Assembly: GCA_035762665.1 (NCBI GenBank)
Contig: DASTNZ010000034.1
Location: forward strand, 22,149-86,148
Source of the DNA: JASLBX01 sp035762665
Lineage (GTDB): Bacteria > Actinomycetota > Actinomycetes > Jiangellales > Jiangellaceae
DNA: 64,000 nucleotides
Direction: 5' to 3'
The notes under the pieces were generated by a model. It worked only from the letters and a program-made list of their open reading frames with translations. It did not search any database and was not told the DNA's origin. A program made the translations under genes and the position numbers. Each line of letters opens with the position of its first letter. Positions within the stretch are counted from its first letter, which is position 1. Below are positions 25,351 through 34,048 of the stretch, piece by piece.

Positions 25351-25563
25351 CTACGCGAGGAACGCGCGGGCGGCGTCGACGAAGCCGCGTGGGTCGTCGG
25401 CGTAGCAGCGAAGCTCGACGATGGTCTGCTGTGCCTTGGGCAGCTTGACGGTGACCGGCTCTCGCAACAGAACCCGGACGTTCGTCTGGCTGGACACGCC
25501 GATGCTCAGCACGGTCCGACGCGCACCGTGCTGCGACTGGCTTCCTTGGTTCGCGACGTTCAT
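25351..25563 (-). CDS. 70-residue hypothetical protein coupled to the MarR gene
   Basis: ATG 25563 overlaps the stop of the upstream MarR gene by 4 bases (ATGA), which argues for a real, coupled gene. The 70-residue product has a polar start, then RRTVLSIGVSSQTNVRVLLR and LPKAQQTIVELRCYADDPRG, and ends in a short amphipathic helix (FVDAARAFLA). No signal peptide, membrane segment or known motif is visible. It may modify MarR or the export function, but that is only inferred from position. Confidence 0.6.
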   Translation of the reverse strand: MNVANQGSQSQHGARRTVLSIGVSSQTNVRVLLREPVTVKLPKAQQTIVELRCYADDPRGFVDAARAFLA

Positions 25564-26024
25564 GCGGAGAACTCCTCGGTCCTGACTGTGCCGTGTTCGT
25601 AGAGGCGGTTGAGCACGAGATCTATGCCGCCGACGAAACCGGCGACGGTGTCGTCGGGAAGATCGGCGAACAGCAGGTGGGCGAATTCCTCGTGTCCTCG
25701 TTCGAGGTCCGCCGCCGTGGCTGCGCCCTTGTCGGTGAAGGTCACGAGCGTCGCTCGACGGTCCTTGGGATGGGGCTCACGCGTGACGAACCCGGTCTCG
25801 ACGAGGGCATCGATCAAACCTGTGACGTTGCGTGGGGTGACGTCGAGCGCCTCAGCCAGCTGGCGCTGAGTCATGGGTCCGTTGCGCTGGAGCTCCCACA
25901 GCACCCGAGTGCGGGCTCCGGTGAGCCCCATGGCCGTCAGGCTGGCCGACATGTCCTCACTGATGACCACGGCAAGTTCGAGCAACCGGTCGAGTGCGGT
26001 CTGGTCTCGAGAGGACACCGACAT
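25560..26024 (-). CDS. MarR-family transcriptional regulator
   Basis: This 154-residue protein has the MarR winged helix-turn-helix: ARTRVLWELQRNGPMTQRQL, AEALDVTPRNVTGLIDALVE, TGFVTREPHPKDRRATLVTF. Long dimerisation helices flank it. I chose ATG 26024 for its GGAG at 8-base spacing; the longer start at 26057 falls in the promoter. It is divergent from an MMPL exporter, the classic layout of a repressor that senses a compound and derepresses its efflux pump. Confidence 0.9.
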   Translation of the reverse strand: MSVSSRDQTALDRLLELAVVISEDMSASLTAMGLTGARTRVLWELQRNGPMTQRQLAEALDVTPRNVTGLIDALVETGFVTREPHPKDRRATLVTFTDKGAATAADLERGHEEFAHLLFADLPDDTVAGFVGGIDLVLNRLYEHGTVRTEEFSA

Positions 26025-26044
26025 AAGAGAAGCTCCTTCACCAT

Positions 26045-26075
26045 GTAGTATATTCACAATAGTTTACCGGCAAGC
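26045..26075. promoter_or_regulatory. Shared MarR/MMPL control region with short palindrome
   Basis: The AT-rich stretch contains TATTCACAATA (26051-26061), a 4+3+4 palindrome. On the minus strand a consensus-like -10 TATACT (26053-26048) for the MarR gene overlaps it, with TTGCCG 15 bases further upstream as a possible -35. It is the best candidate MarR operator. The true site may be longer. Confidence 0.5.
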
Positions 26076-26126
26076 TCTCAGCCGGCTCACAGGTGGGTTC
26101 GGGCAAGGTGGCTTCACCCGACGGAA

Positions 26127-28334
26127 ATGACTGGGGGACTTCTCGTGGCTGTCTTGCTCTACCGGCTCGGTCGGTTTGCCTACCGGCGACGCTGGTACGT
26201 GGCTGTGACCTGGATCGCTCTGCTGATTGCCACTGGCGTCGGGTCGGCGACCTTGGCAGGGGAGAACAGTGAGTCGTTCGAGATCCCGGGCACCGAATCC
26301 CAGGCGGCGTTCGACCTGCTCAACGAGCGGTTCCCCGGCTCGAATGCGGCCGGCGCCACTGGGCGAATGGTCTTCGCCGCGCCGGAGGGCGAGCAGTTGT
26401 CCGCGCCCGAGAATCAGGCGGCGGTCGAGTCGGTGGTCGACGAGCTCAACGCGGCGCCCGGCCTGGCGACCGTCGCGGATCCGTTCGAGGTCGGCTCGGT
26501 CTCGCCGGACGGCCGGATCGGGTACGCCGAAATCCAGTACGAGTCGCAGATCTTGGACGAGCAGGAGCGGGAGGCACTGTTCGCCGCTGCGGAGACGGGC
26601 AGGGACGCCGGCCTGACCGTCGAGATCGGTGGCGACATCGCCTTCGAGGAAGAGGTCGGTGGCGGCACTGAGTTCATCGGTCTCGCCGTGGCCGCTGTCG
26701 TCCTGGTGATCACCTTCGGTTCGTTCATCGCGGCCGGTATGCCGTTGCTCAACGCGATCATCGGTATCGGCGTGACCATCTCCGCGATCACGATCAGCAC
26801 TCGGTTCATCGACATGTCGTCGGACACGACGATCCTGGCGATGATGCTCGGTATCGCGCTAGCGATCGACTACTCGTTGTTCATTGCGTCGCGGTACCGG
26901 CATGAGCTTGCCCTCGGGCGTGATGGCGACGAGGCCGCGGGCCGGGCGGTGGGGACGGCGGGAAACGCAGTGGTCTTCGCCGGGCTGACCGTCATGATCG
27001 CGTTGTCCGGCCTGTCGATCATCGGCATTCCGTTCCTCACTCAGATGGGCCTCGCTGCAGCCTTCGCGGTCGCGATGGCAGTGATCATTGCGCTGACCAT
27101 GCTGCCGGCGCTGTTCGGCTTCGCCAAGCGCCGGATCCTGGGCGGCAAGATTCCCGGCCTTCGCATGCGCGACCCCGAAGCCGAGGAGCCCACGCTGGGT
27201 CTGCGGTGGGTCCAGATGATCACTCGGAATCCGATCAAGGTATTGACGATCGCGATCGTCGCCGTTGGTGCGCTGGCGATTCCGGCGGCGAGCCTGCAGC
27301 TGGGCATGCCGGACGAAGGCAGCTTCAGCGAGGACATGACGCAGCGACGGGCGTACGACCTGCTCGCCGAGGGGTTCGGTCCCGGCTTCAACGGGCCGCT
27401 GCTGGTCGTGGTCGACGCGGCCGAAAGCGCCGACCCCGAAGGTGCGGTCGATCAGGTGGTCGCGTCCGCCCAGGAGCTGGAGAACGTAGCCGCCGTCGTT
27501 CCAACGGGGTTCAATCCGGCCGGCGACACAGGCATGGTCTCCGTGGTCCCGATGACAGGTCCGAGCGCGGAACAAACCGAGCAGCTAGTGCAAGACATCC
27601 GGGCCCTGTCGTCCGAGGTTCAGTCGCAGTCCGGTGCGGACATCATGGTCACCGGCGCAACGGCGGTGCTCATCGACTTCAACGAGAAAATCGCCGATGC
27701 CATCATCCCGTACCTGGCTGTTGTCGTCGGGCTGTCCTTCCTGATCCTGATCCTGGTGTTCCGGTCGATCCTGGTGCCGCTGAAGGCGGCTCTGGGCTTC
27801 CTGGTGACAATGGCCGCCACGTTCGGCGCGACCGTCGCTGTGTTCCAATGGGGCTGGCTGGCGGACCTAATCGGCGTGCAGCAGACCGGGCCGATCATCA
27901 GCTTCCTGCCAATCATCCTGATCGGGTTGGTCTTCGGGCTCGCCATGGATTACCAGGTGTTCCTCGTCACCCGGATGCATGAGGAGCACGTGCACGGCAT
28001 GGCAGCCACGCCGTCGGTCATCAGGGGTTTCCAGCACGGTGCACGTGTGGTCGCTGCGGCGGCGACCATCATGATCAGCGTCTTCGCCGGGTTCATCCTC
28101 GGCGACGACTTCATCAAGCAGATGGGTTTCGCGCTCGCGTTCGCGGTGTTCATTGACGCGTTCGCAGTGCGGATGACGATCGTCCCGGCCATCCTGACCC
28201 TGCTCGGTGAGCGGGCGTGGTGGCTGCCACGGTGGATGGATCGTGTCCTGCCGGACGTTGACGTCGAAGGCGAGAAGCTGCGTTGGCACCTCGACGCGGC
28301 CGTGCCGCCGGAACCGACGCCCGTCGGCCGCTGA
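26127..28334 (+). CDS. MMPL-family transporter (RND superfamily)
   Basis: This 735-residue membrane protein has two MMPL halves: a first membrane helix (~19-37), a periplasmic loop with TESQAAFDLLNERFPG, then helices containing GIALAIDYSLFIASRYRHEL (first-half signature). A second loop and helices follow, with GLVFGLAMDYQVFLVTRMHEE (second-half signature). These GxxxDY motifs carry the proton-relay aspartate-tyrosine pairs of MmpL/HpnN-type pumps. It probably exports a lipid or hydrophobic drug across the membrane under MarR control. ATG 26127 has a weak ribosome-binding site; GTG 26145 is an alternative. Confidence 0.92.
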   Translation: MTGGLLVAVLLYRLGRFAYRRRWYVAVTWIALLIATGVGSATLAGENSESFEIPGTESQAAFDLLNERFPGSNAAGATGRMVFAAPEGEQLSAPENQAAVESVVDELNAAPGLATVADPFEVGSVSPDGRIGYAEIQYESQILDEQEREALFAAAETGRDAGLTVEIGGDIAFEEEVGGGTEFIGLAVAAVVLVITFGSFIAAGMPLLNAIIGIGVTISAITISTRFIDMSSDTTILAMMLGIALAIDYSLFIASRYRHELALGRDGDEAAGRAVGTAGNAVVFAGLTVMIALSGLSIIGIPFLTQMGLAAAFAVAMAVIIALTMLPALFGFAKRRILGGKIPGLRMRDPEAEEPTLGLRWVQMITRNPIKVLTIAIVAVGALAIPAASLQLGMPDEGSFSEDMTQRRAYDLLAEGFGPGFNGPLLVVVDAAESADPEGAVDQVVASAQELENVAAVVPTGFNPAGDTGMVSVVPMTGPSAEQTEQLVQDIRALSSEVQSQSGADIMVTGATAVLIDFNEKIADAIIPYLAVVVGLSFLILILVFRSILVPLKAALGFLVTMAATFGATVAVFQWGWLADLIGVQQTGPIISFLPIILIGLVFGLAMDYQVFLVTRMHEEHVHGMAATPSVIRGFQHGARVVAAAATIMISVFAGFILGDDFIKQMGFALAFAVFIDAFAVRMTIVPAILTLLGERAWWLPRWMDRVLPDVDVEGEKLRWHLDAAVPPEPTPVGR

Positions 28335-28372
28335 TGTGATCGGTTCAACGTCTTCAGAAGGACGAGTAGGCT

Positions 28373-28429
28373 GTGGCTGCGGGTGTCACGTCACTGCCTT
28401 GGCTGGACGCCCGCATCCACGAGTGCTGA
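28373..28429 (+). CDS. Possible 18-residue upstream peptide before the VKOR gene
   Basis: GTG 28373 opens an 18-codon frame (MAAGVTSLPWLDARIHEC) whose stop TGA (28427-28429) is followed at once by a 7-bp G/C hairpin (28430-28436 / 28441-28447). GAAGGACGAG upstream could act as a ribosome-binding site. The layout resembles a leader peptide, but only one Cys codon stands before the stop and no terminator T-run follows. It could be chance. Confidence 0.3.
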   Translation: MAAGVTSLPWLDARIHEC

Positions 28430-28450
28430 CCCCGGCCAGGGCCGGGGATA
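28430..28450 (+). terminator. G/C hairpin between the MMPL transporter and VKOR genes
   Basis: CCCCGGC pairs with GCCGGGG across a CAGG loop (28430-28447), followed by ATATTAA. It could terminate the MMPL transcript or act with the upstream small frame. The tail is AT-rich rather than a pure T-run. Confidence 0.45.
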
Positions 28451-28548
28451 TTAACCGGCAAGCGTGGGCACCTGCGACATCTGGCGTACGTTAGTGGGGC
28501 GAGACCGGCGAAAGAGGCCGGCCACGATCTCACGCGAGTGGGGGCCTT

Positions 28549-29241
28549 GTGAGCACCGACATGACTGACGACGCGCTCGTCACCGACGCCGAACCTGAGT
28601 CCAAGCCGCTCGAGGACAGTGGCGAGATCGATCTCGACGCACCGACCGAGCACCAGCGTGCCGGTGGCGCGAGCAGGGGTCTGGCGCTGCTGCTCACCAT
28701 TGGCGGAGTCATTGGGTTCGCGGCAGCGCTGGACTTGCTCATAGAACGCATCGCCCTGCTCAAGGACCCCAGCTACGTCCCGAGCTGCAGTTTTAACCCG
28801 GTGCTGAGCTGCGGCTCGGTAATGGAGACCTGGCAGGCGCAGGCCTTCGGGTTCCCCAACCCGATTATCGGCGTGGCGTCGTTCGCCGCCGTGACCACCA
28901 TCGGCATGGTGCTGCTCACCGGTGCAGCCCTTCCTCGTTGGTTCTGGCTCGGGCTGCAGGCCGGCACTGTCTTCGGGGTCGGGTTCATCACCTGGCTGGC
29001 GTACCAGAGCCTGTACAACATCGAGGCGCTGTGCCCCTACTGCATGGTGGTCTGGGCGGTAATGATCCCGATCTTCGTCTACGTCACCGCTCACAATGTG
29101 CAGGCGGGCCATATCCCGGCGCCGGTGGGAGTCCGGAACGTCCTGGTCCGCAACAAGGCCGTCATCGTGCTGGCCTGGTATCTGGTGATCGTGACCGCCA
29201 TCCTGATCCAGTTCTGGGACTACTGGTCGACGCTGATCTGA
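28549..29241 (+). CDS. Vitamin K epoxide reductase family protein (disulfide-bond pathway)
   Basis: This 230-residue membrane protein has four to five hydrophobic segments, the loop cysteines in SCSFNPVLSCGSVMETW and the redox-active CPYC in EALCPYCMVVW. Bacterial VKOR homologues reoxidise DsbA-like thiol oxidases and pass electrons to quinone. In Actinobacteria they replace DsbB. The acidic, cytoplasmic N-terminus (~40 residues) is polar. The start is GTG 28549 with a GGGGG-type purine stretch upstream. A thioredoxin-fold partner is not encoded next to it. Confidence 0.92.
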   Translation: MSTDMTDDALVTDAEPESKPLEDSGEIDLDAPTEHQRAGGASRGLALLLTIGGVIGFAAALDLLIERIALLKDPSYVPSCSFNPVLSCGSVMETWQAQAFGFPNPIIGVASFAAVTTIGMVLLTGAALPRWFWLGLQAGTVFGVGFITWLAYQSLYNIEALCPYCMVVWAVMIPIFVYVTAHNVQAGHIPAPVGVRNVLVRNKAVIVLAWYLVIVTAILIQFWDYWSTLI

Positions 29242-29367
29242 GCAGCGGTCAGAGGTTCCGGAACGGTTCGGCGTAGCGGAACTCGCCGGTCATCGTGTGT
29301 TCGTGGGCTGTGAGTGTGCGCCCCATGAACGCATCGCCCATTCCGGCACATGCTGTATCCTGGCCGC

Positions 29368-29403
29368 GTGCAAGGCCTGCTGCTCCTTACGCAGCCGCGC
29401 TGA
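29368..29403 (+). CDS. leuS leader peptide (MQGLLLLTQPR)
   Basis: GTG 29368 opens an 11-codon frame with four consecutive Leu codons (CTG CTG CTC CTT), stopping at TGA 29401. TATCCT at 29356-29361 would place the transcript start at or next to the GTG, so the leader may be translated without a Shine-Dalgarno site. Downstream lie an 11-bp inverted repeat that includes the leader stop (29394-29404 / 29432-29442) and an intrinsic terminator before leuS. This is the layout of ribosome-mediated attenuation, in which stalling at Leu codons when charged tRNA-Leu is scarce would favour leuS expression. The motif QGLLL-T recurs in the leuA leader. Confidence 0.75.
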   Translation: MQGLLLLTQPR

Positions 29404-29443
29404 CCTGCAGCGGACGCCATTATTGCGTCGCGTCAGCGCGGCC

Positions 29444-29473
29444 GACCCCTCCTGGGCGAGGGGTCTTTGTTTG
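29444..29473 (+). terminator. Attenuator terminator upstream of leuS
   Basis: GACCCCTC (29444-29451) pairs perfectly with GAGGGGTC (29458-29465) across CTGGGC and is followed by TTTGTTTG. It ends 34 bases before the leuS ATG and just after the leader-peptide region, as expected of a transcription attenuator. Confidence 0.85.
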
Positions 29474-29506
29474 TCCCGACAGGCCTGACAACGGACAAGG
29501 AATCCG

Positions 29507-32374
29507 ATGAGCGAGACGCAGACCAGTCCTGCCGCACCGGCGGCTGAGGGGACGCCGCCACACCGCTATACGGCAGCCCTGGCCGGCGAGATCGAGGCCC
29601 GCTGGCAGGAGCGCTGGGAGTCCGAGGGCACCTTCCGTGCGCCAAACCCCACCGGTCCGCTGGCCGAGCCCGATCATCCGGCGGCGGGGCGCTCCAAGTT
29701 CTTCATCATGGACATGTTCCCGTACCCGTCGGGTGCGGGCCTGCACGTGGGTCACCCGCTGGGCTACATCGCCACCGACACCATCGGGCGGTTCCAGCGG
29801 ATGTGCGGACGCAATGTCTTGCACGCCCTGGGCTTCGACGCGTTCGGGTTGCCGGCCGAACAGTACGCCGTGCAGACCGGCCAGAACCCTCGCAAGACCA
29901 CCGAAGAGAACATCGGCATCATGCGGCGCCAGCTGCGCCGGCTGGGCCTGGCTCACGACTCGCGGCGCAGCTTCGCCACGATCGACCCGGAGTACGTCCG
30001 CTGGACGCAGTGGATCTTCCTGCAGATCTTCAACTCCTGGTACGACAAGAAGGCCGGCAAGGCCCGGCCGATTGCCGAGTTGGAGGCCGAGTTCGCCTCG
30101 GGCGCGCGTCGGACTCCGGACGGCCGGCCGTGGAACCAGTTGGCCGAGATCGAGCGGCGACAGATCATCAACGACCACCGGCTGGCCTACGTTTCTGAAG
30201 CTCCAGTCAACTGGTGTCCCGGTCTGGGCACGGTGCTGGCCAACGAGGAGGTCACCGCCGACGGCCGCAGTGAACGCGGCAACTTCCCGGTGTTCAAGCG
30301 CAAGCTGCGTCAGTGGATGATGCGCATCACCGCGTACGCCGACCGGCTGGTCGACGACCTGGACCGGATCGACTGGCCGGACAAGGTCAAGATCATGCAG
30401 CGCAACTGGATCGGCCGGTCGACCGGCGCCAACGTCCGGTTCGCGACCGATGCGGGCGATCTGGAAGTGTTCACCACCCGGCCGGACACGCTGTTCGGCG
30501 CCACGTTCATGGTGGTCGCACCGGAGCACCCGATGGTCGACCAGCTGACCGCGGACGCCTGGCCGGACGGCACCAAGGACGCCTGGACCGGTGGCGTTGC
30601 CACGCCCACCGAGGCCATCGAGGCGTACCGACGCCAGGTCGCCAACCGGACCGAGGTCGAGCGGCAGACCGAAGGCCGAGAGAAGACCGGAGTGTTCACC
30701 GGCTCGTACGCCGTCAATCCCGCGACAGGCGAGCACATCCCGGTATTCGTCGCGGACTACGTCCTGATGGGATACGGCACCGGCGCCATCATGGCTGTTC
30801 CCGGGCAGGACGAACGTGACTGGGAGTACGCCGAGAAGTTCGACCTGCCGATTGTGCGTACCGTCCAGCCGCCGGCGGATTTCCACGGTGAGGCGTACCT
30901 CGGCGAAGGTCCGGCGATCAACTCGGCGAATGACGAGATCTCGCTGAACGGCCTGGGTGTCGCCGAGGCCAAGGCCACGATCATCGAGTGGCTGGAATCA
31001 AAGGGCCTGGGTGAGGGCACCATCACCTACCGCCTGCGGGACTGGCTGTTCAGCCGCCAGCGGTACTGGGGAGAGCCGTTCCCCATCGTGTACGACGAGC
31101 ACAACATGCCGATCGCCATCCCGGACGAGCTGCTGCCGGTCGACCTGCCCGACGTCCCGGACTACTCGCCGAAGACGTTCGAGGCGGGCGACGTGACGTC
31201 CGATCCCGAGCCCCCACTGGCCCGCGTCCCCGAGTGGGTCGAGGTAGAGCTGGATCTGGGAGACGGGCCCAAGCGCTACCGCCGCGACACCAACACCATG
31301 CCGAACTGGGCCGGCTCGTGCTGGTACTACCTGCGGTATGTCGATCCGACGAACGACGAACGAGTGGTCGACCCGAAGAACGACCGTTACTGGATGGGCC
31401 CTCGTGCCGAGGGTGATGTGGGCGGCGTCGATTTGTACATCGGGGGGGTCGAGCACGCCGTCCTGCACTTGCTGTACGCCCGGTTCTGGCACAAGGTGCT
31501 GTACGACCTGGGGTACGTCAGCAGTGAGGAGCCGTTCTACAAGCTGTTCAACCAGGGGTACATCCAGGCGTACGCGTATACGGATGCTCGCGGGCAGTAC
31601 GTCCCGGCCGCCGAGGTGGATGAGGACCCAAACCAGCCCGGCGTCTTCGCCTGGAACGGCCAACCGGTCAATCGCGAGTACGGCAAGATCGGCAAGAGTC
31701 TGAAGAACGTCGTCAGCCCGGACGAGATGTACGAGGCGTTTGGCGCCGACACGTTCCGGGTGTACGAGATGTCGATGGGTCCACTGGACGTGTCCCGGCC
31801 GTGGGAGACGCGCGCTGTCGTCGGCTCGCAGCGATTCCTGCAGCGGATGTGGCGCAATGTGGTCGGCGAGGACACGGGGCGTACCGTCGTGTCTGACGAG
31901 CCGGCGGACGAGGAGACGCGACGGATCCTGCACCGGACGATCGATGACGTCCGCACCGAGATGAGTGCGATGCGGTTCAACACCGCCATCGCTCGGCTGA
32001 TTGAGCTGAACAACCACGTGACAAAGCTGGACGTCGCGCCGCGGGAGGTAGTCGAGCCTCTGGTGCTGATGGTGGCGCCGGTCGCGCCGCACGTCGCCGA
32101 AGAACTGTGGCACCGGCTGGGCCACGGCGAGTCGCTGGCGTTCGCGCCGTTCCCGCAAGCCGACCCGGCGCTGCTGGTCGAGGAGACGGTGACGTGCGTC
32201 GTCCAGGTGGCCGGCAAGGTGCGCGACCGGCTGGAAGTGCCGCCGTCCGCCGACGAGGAGACGTTGCGCGCGCTGGCGCTGGAGTCAGAGGCGGTGCAGC
32301 GCGCGCTGGACGGACGGCCGGTGCGCAAGGTCATCGTCCGCCCACCAAAGCTGGTCAACGTCGTGCCGGGCTGA
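29507..32374 (+). CDS. leuS: Leucyl-tRNA synthetase
   Basis: This 955-residue class I synthetase charges tRNA-Leu. The ATP site is MDMFPYPSGAGLHVGHPLGY (HIGH-type HVGH). The CP1 editing domain includes TTRPDTLFGATFMVVAPEHP, and the second signature is GKIGKSLKNVVSPDEM (KMSKS-type). An anticodon-binding helical domain and a C-terminal tail follow. The length is normal for actinobacterial LeuS. ATG 29507 has AAGGAAT upstream. Expression is probably controlled by the leader peptide and terminator in front of it. Confidence 0.97.
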   Translation: MSETQTSPAAPAAEGTPPHRYTAALAGEIEARWQERWESEGTFRAPNPTGPLAEPDHPAAGRSKFFIMDMFPYPSGAGLHVGHPLGYIATDTIGRFQRMCGRNVLHALGFDAFGLPAEQYAVQTGQNPRKTTEENIGIMRRQLRRLGLAHDSRRSFATIDPEYVRWTQWIFLQIFNSWYDKKAGKARPIAELEAEFASGARRTPDGRPWNQLAEIERRQIINDHRLAYVSEAPVNWCPGLGTVLANEEVTADGRSERGNFPVFKRKLRQWMMRITAYADRLVDDLDRIDWPDKVKIMQRNWIGRSTGANVRFATDAGDLEVFTTRPDTLFGATFMVVAPEHPMVDQLTADAWPDGTKDAWTGGVATPTEAIEAYRRQVANRTEVERQTEGREKTGVFTGSYAVNPATGEHIPVFVADYVLMGYGTGAIMAVPGQDERDWEYAEKFDLPIVRTVQPPADFHGEAYLGEGPAINSANDEISLNGLGVAEAKATIIEWLESKGLGEGTITYRLRDWLFSRQRYWGEPFPIVYDEHNMPIAIPDELLPVDLPDVPDYSPKTFEAGDVTSDPEPPLARVPEWVEVELDLGDGPKRYRRDTNTMPNWAGSCWYYLRYVDPTNDERVVDPKNDRYWMGPRAEGDVGGVDLYIGGVEHAVLHLLYARFWHKVLYDLGYVSSEEPFYKLFNQGYIQAYAYTDARGQYVPAAEVDEDPNQPGVFAWNGQPVNREYGKIGKSLKNVVSPDEMYEAFGADTFRVYEMSMGPLDVSRPWETRAVVGSQRFLQRMWRNVVGEDTGRTVVSDEPADEETRRILHRTIDDVRTEMSAMRFNTAIARLIELNNHVTKLDVAPREVVEPLVLMVAPVAPHVAEELWHRLGHGESLAFAPFPQADPALLVEETVTCVVQVAGKVRDRLEVPPSADEETLRALALESEAVQRALDGRPVRKVIVRPPKLVNVVPG

Positions 32375-32401
32375 TCCGGCGCACCCGGTAGCCTGCCCGA
32401 T

Positions 32402-33247
32402 ATGGCCCGCGCCGTCGCTGTCGTCACCGACTCGACCGCGTATCTGGATCCTCATGTCGCGGCCGAGCGCGACATCGCCGTAGTCCCGCTCCAGGTCGTC
32501 GTCGACGGCCGGTCGATGGCCGAGGGACGCGAGATCGGTCCGGCCACGGTCGCCGAGGCCTTGCAGCGGCACGAGCGGGTCAGCACGTCGCAGCCGGGAC
32601 CGCGGGCGTTCCTGGACGCGTACGAATCGGCGTCGGCGTCCGGCGCTTCGGCGATCGTGTCGATCCACCTGTCCGGCCAGCTGTCCGGGACTGTGGACGT
32701 CGCCAGGCTGGCCGCCCGAGACGCGCCGGTGCCGGTCGAAGTGATCGATTCGGGCTCGCTCGGCATGGGGCTCGGTTTCGCTGCGCTGGCCGCGGCCGAT
32801 TCGGCTGACCGCGGACTCGCGGTGGACGAGGTGGCGGCGGAGGCCCGCCGCCGGGCGGCGAACTCGTCGGCCTACTTCTACGTGGATACGCTCGACTACC
32901 TGCGCCGTGGTGGGCGGATCGGTGCGGGCCAGGCGTTGCTGGGTGCGGCGCTTGCGGTCAAGCCGCTGCTGTACCTGCAGAACGGCGGAATCCAGCTGCT
33001 GGAGAAGGTCAGGACGTCGTCCCGCGCGGTGGCCCGGCTCGAGGATCTGGCTGTCGCGCGGGCGGGGGAGGACCCGGTTGACGTCGCGGTCCATCACCTG
33101 GCCAACGCGGTGCGCGCCGACGAGCTCGCCGCCAGGTTGACGGCGCGGATACCTGCTCTGGGTGAGTTAGTCGTGACCGAGGTCGGAGCGGTGATCGGCG
33201 CACATGTCGGACCCGGCCTGCTCGCCGTCATCGTCAGCCCGCGCTGA
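32402..33247 (+). CDS. DegV-family fatty-acid-binding protein
   Basis: This 281-residue protein begins VAVVTDSTAYLDPHVAAERD and carries STSQPGPRAF, SIHLSGQLSGT, VEVIDSGSLGMGLGF and LDYLRRGGRI, all DegV signatures. Members bind fatty acids; in Firmicutes the FakB proteins present them to the FakA kinase. In Actinobacteria degV commonly follows leuS, as here (27 bases), without a kinase neighbour. Ligand specificity is unknown. Confidence 0.92.
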   Translation: MARAVAVVTDSTAYLDPHVAAERDIAVVPLQVVVDGRSMAEGREIGPATVAEALQRHERVSTSQPGPRAFLDAYESASASGASAIVSIHLSGQLSGTVDVARLAARDAPVPVEVIDSGSLGMGLGFAALAAADSADRGLAVDEVAAEARRRAANSSAYFYVDTLDYLRRGGRIGAGQALLGAALAVKPLLYLQNGGIQLLEKVRTSSRAVARLEDLAVARAGEDPVDVAVHHLANAVRADELAARLTARIPALGELVVTEVGAVIGAHVGPGLLAVIVSPR

Positions 33248-33294
33248 ACTCAACGGTTGAAGCGAAGCGGCCGCCGACGAGTGAATGCACGACA

Positions 33295-34035
33295 TCAGAG
33301 GATCTTGGATAAGAAGGACTGCGTCCTCGGATGGCGAGGAGCGGCGAACACCTCACGGGGGTCGCCCTCCTCTAGGATCGCACCCTCATCCATGAAGATC
33401 ATCCGAGTTCCCACTTCACGTGCGAACCCCATCTCGTGCGTCACCACGACCATCGTCATTCCCTCCGACGCCAGGTGTTGCATGACGTCGAGGACTTCCT
33501 TGACGAGCTCCGGGTCGAGTGCGGAGGTGACCTCGTCGAATAGCATGAGCTTGGGACGCATCGCGAGTGCCCGAGCGATCGCCACCCGCTGCTGCTGGCC
33601 TCCAGAGAGCTGCGAGGGATAGGCGGTGGCTTTCTCGCCCAGGCCCACGTGCTGTAGCTCTTGCAGTCCTCGCTCGCGGGCCTCGCTCTGGGAGAGTCCG
33701 AGGACCTTTCGCAGTGCGATCGTCACGTTCCTCAGCACGTTCATGTGCGGGAAGAGGTTGAACTGTTGGAAAACGATCCCTATCTCGACGCGAACCTTGT
33801 CGAGGTTCACCCGGATATCCGTGATTTCTCTGCCATCGAACAGGACTCGACCTTCGGTCGGCTCCTCGAGCAGATTGATCGTTCGCAGCAGCGTGGATTT
33901 CCCGGAGCCCGAAGGTCCGATGGCGACAAGAACCTCCTTGGGTTGAATCGTGAGGTCCACGCCTTTAAGAACATGCAGGCGCCCGAACCACTTGTGGATG
34001 CCCTCGAGTCGGATCAGCGATCCATCCTGATTCAT
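33295..34035 (-). CDS. Polar amino acid ABC transporter, ATP-binding protein
   Basis: This 246-residue ATPase of the GlnQ/HisP type has Walker A GPSGSGKSTLL, the signature LSGGQQQRVAIARAL, Walker B KLMLFDEVTSALD and the switch VTHEMGFAREV. It powers uptake through the permease encoded 13 bases upstream. The amino-acid-importer subfamily shows clearly in IHKWFGRLHVLKGVDLTIQP and GIVFQQFNLFPHMNVLRNVT. The specific amino acid cannot be told from the ATPase. Confidence 0.95.
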   Translation of the reverse strand: MNQDGSLIRLEGIHKWFGRLHVLKGVDLTIQPKEVLVAIGPSGSGKSTLLRTINLLEEPTEGRVLFDGREITDIRVNLDKVRVEIGIVFQQFNLFPHMNVLRNVTIALRKVLGLSQSEARERGLQELQHVGLGEKATAYPSQLSGGQQQRVAIARALAMRPKLMLFDEVTSALDPELVKEVLDVMQHLASEGMTMVVVTHEMGFAREVGTRMIFMDEGAILEEGDPREVFAAPRHPRTQSFLSKIL

Positions 34036-34048
34036 CTCCGCCGCTCCC

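Noticed and set aside
29242..29506. T-box riboswitch upstream of leuS
   Set aside because: I could not find a convincing T-box sequence or specifier loop; a Leu-codon leader plus terminator explains the region better.
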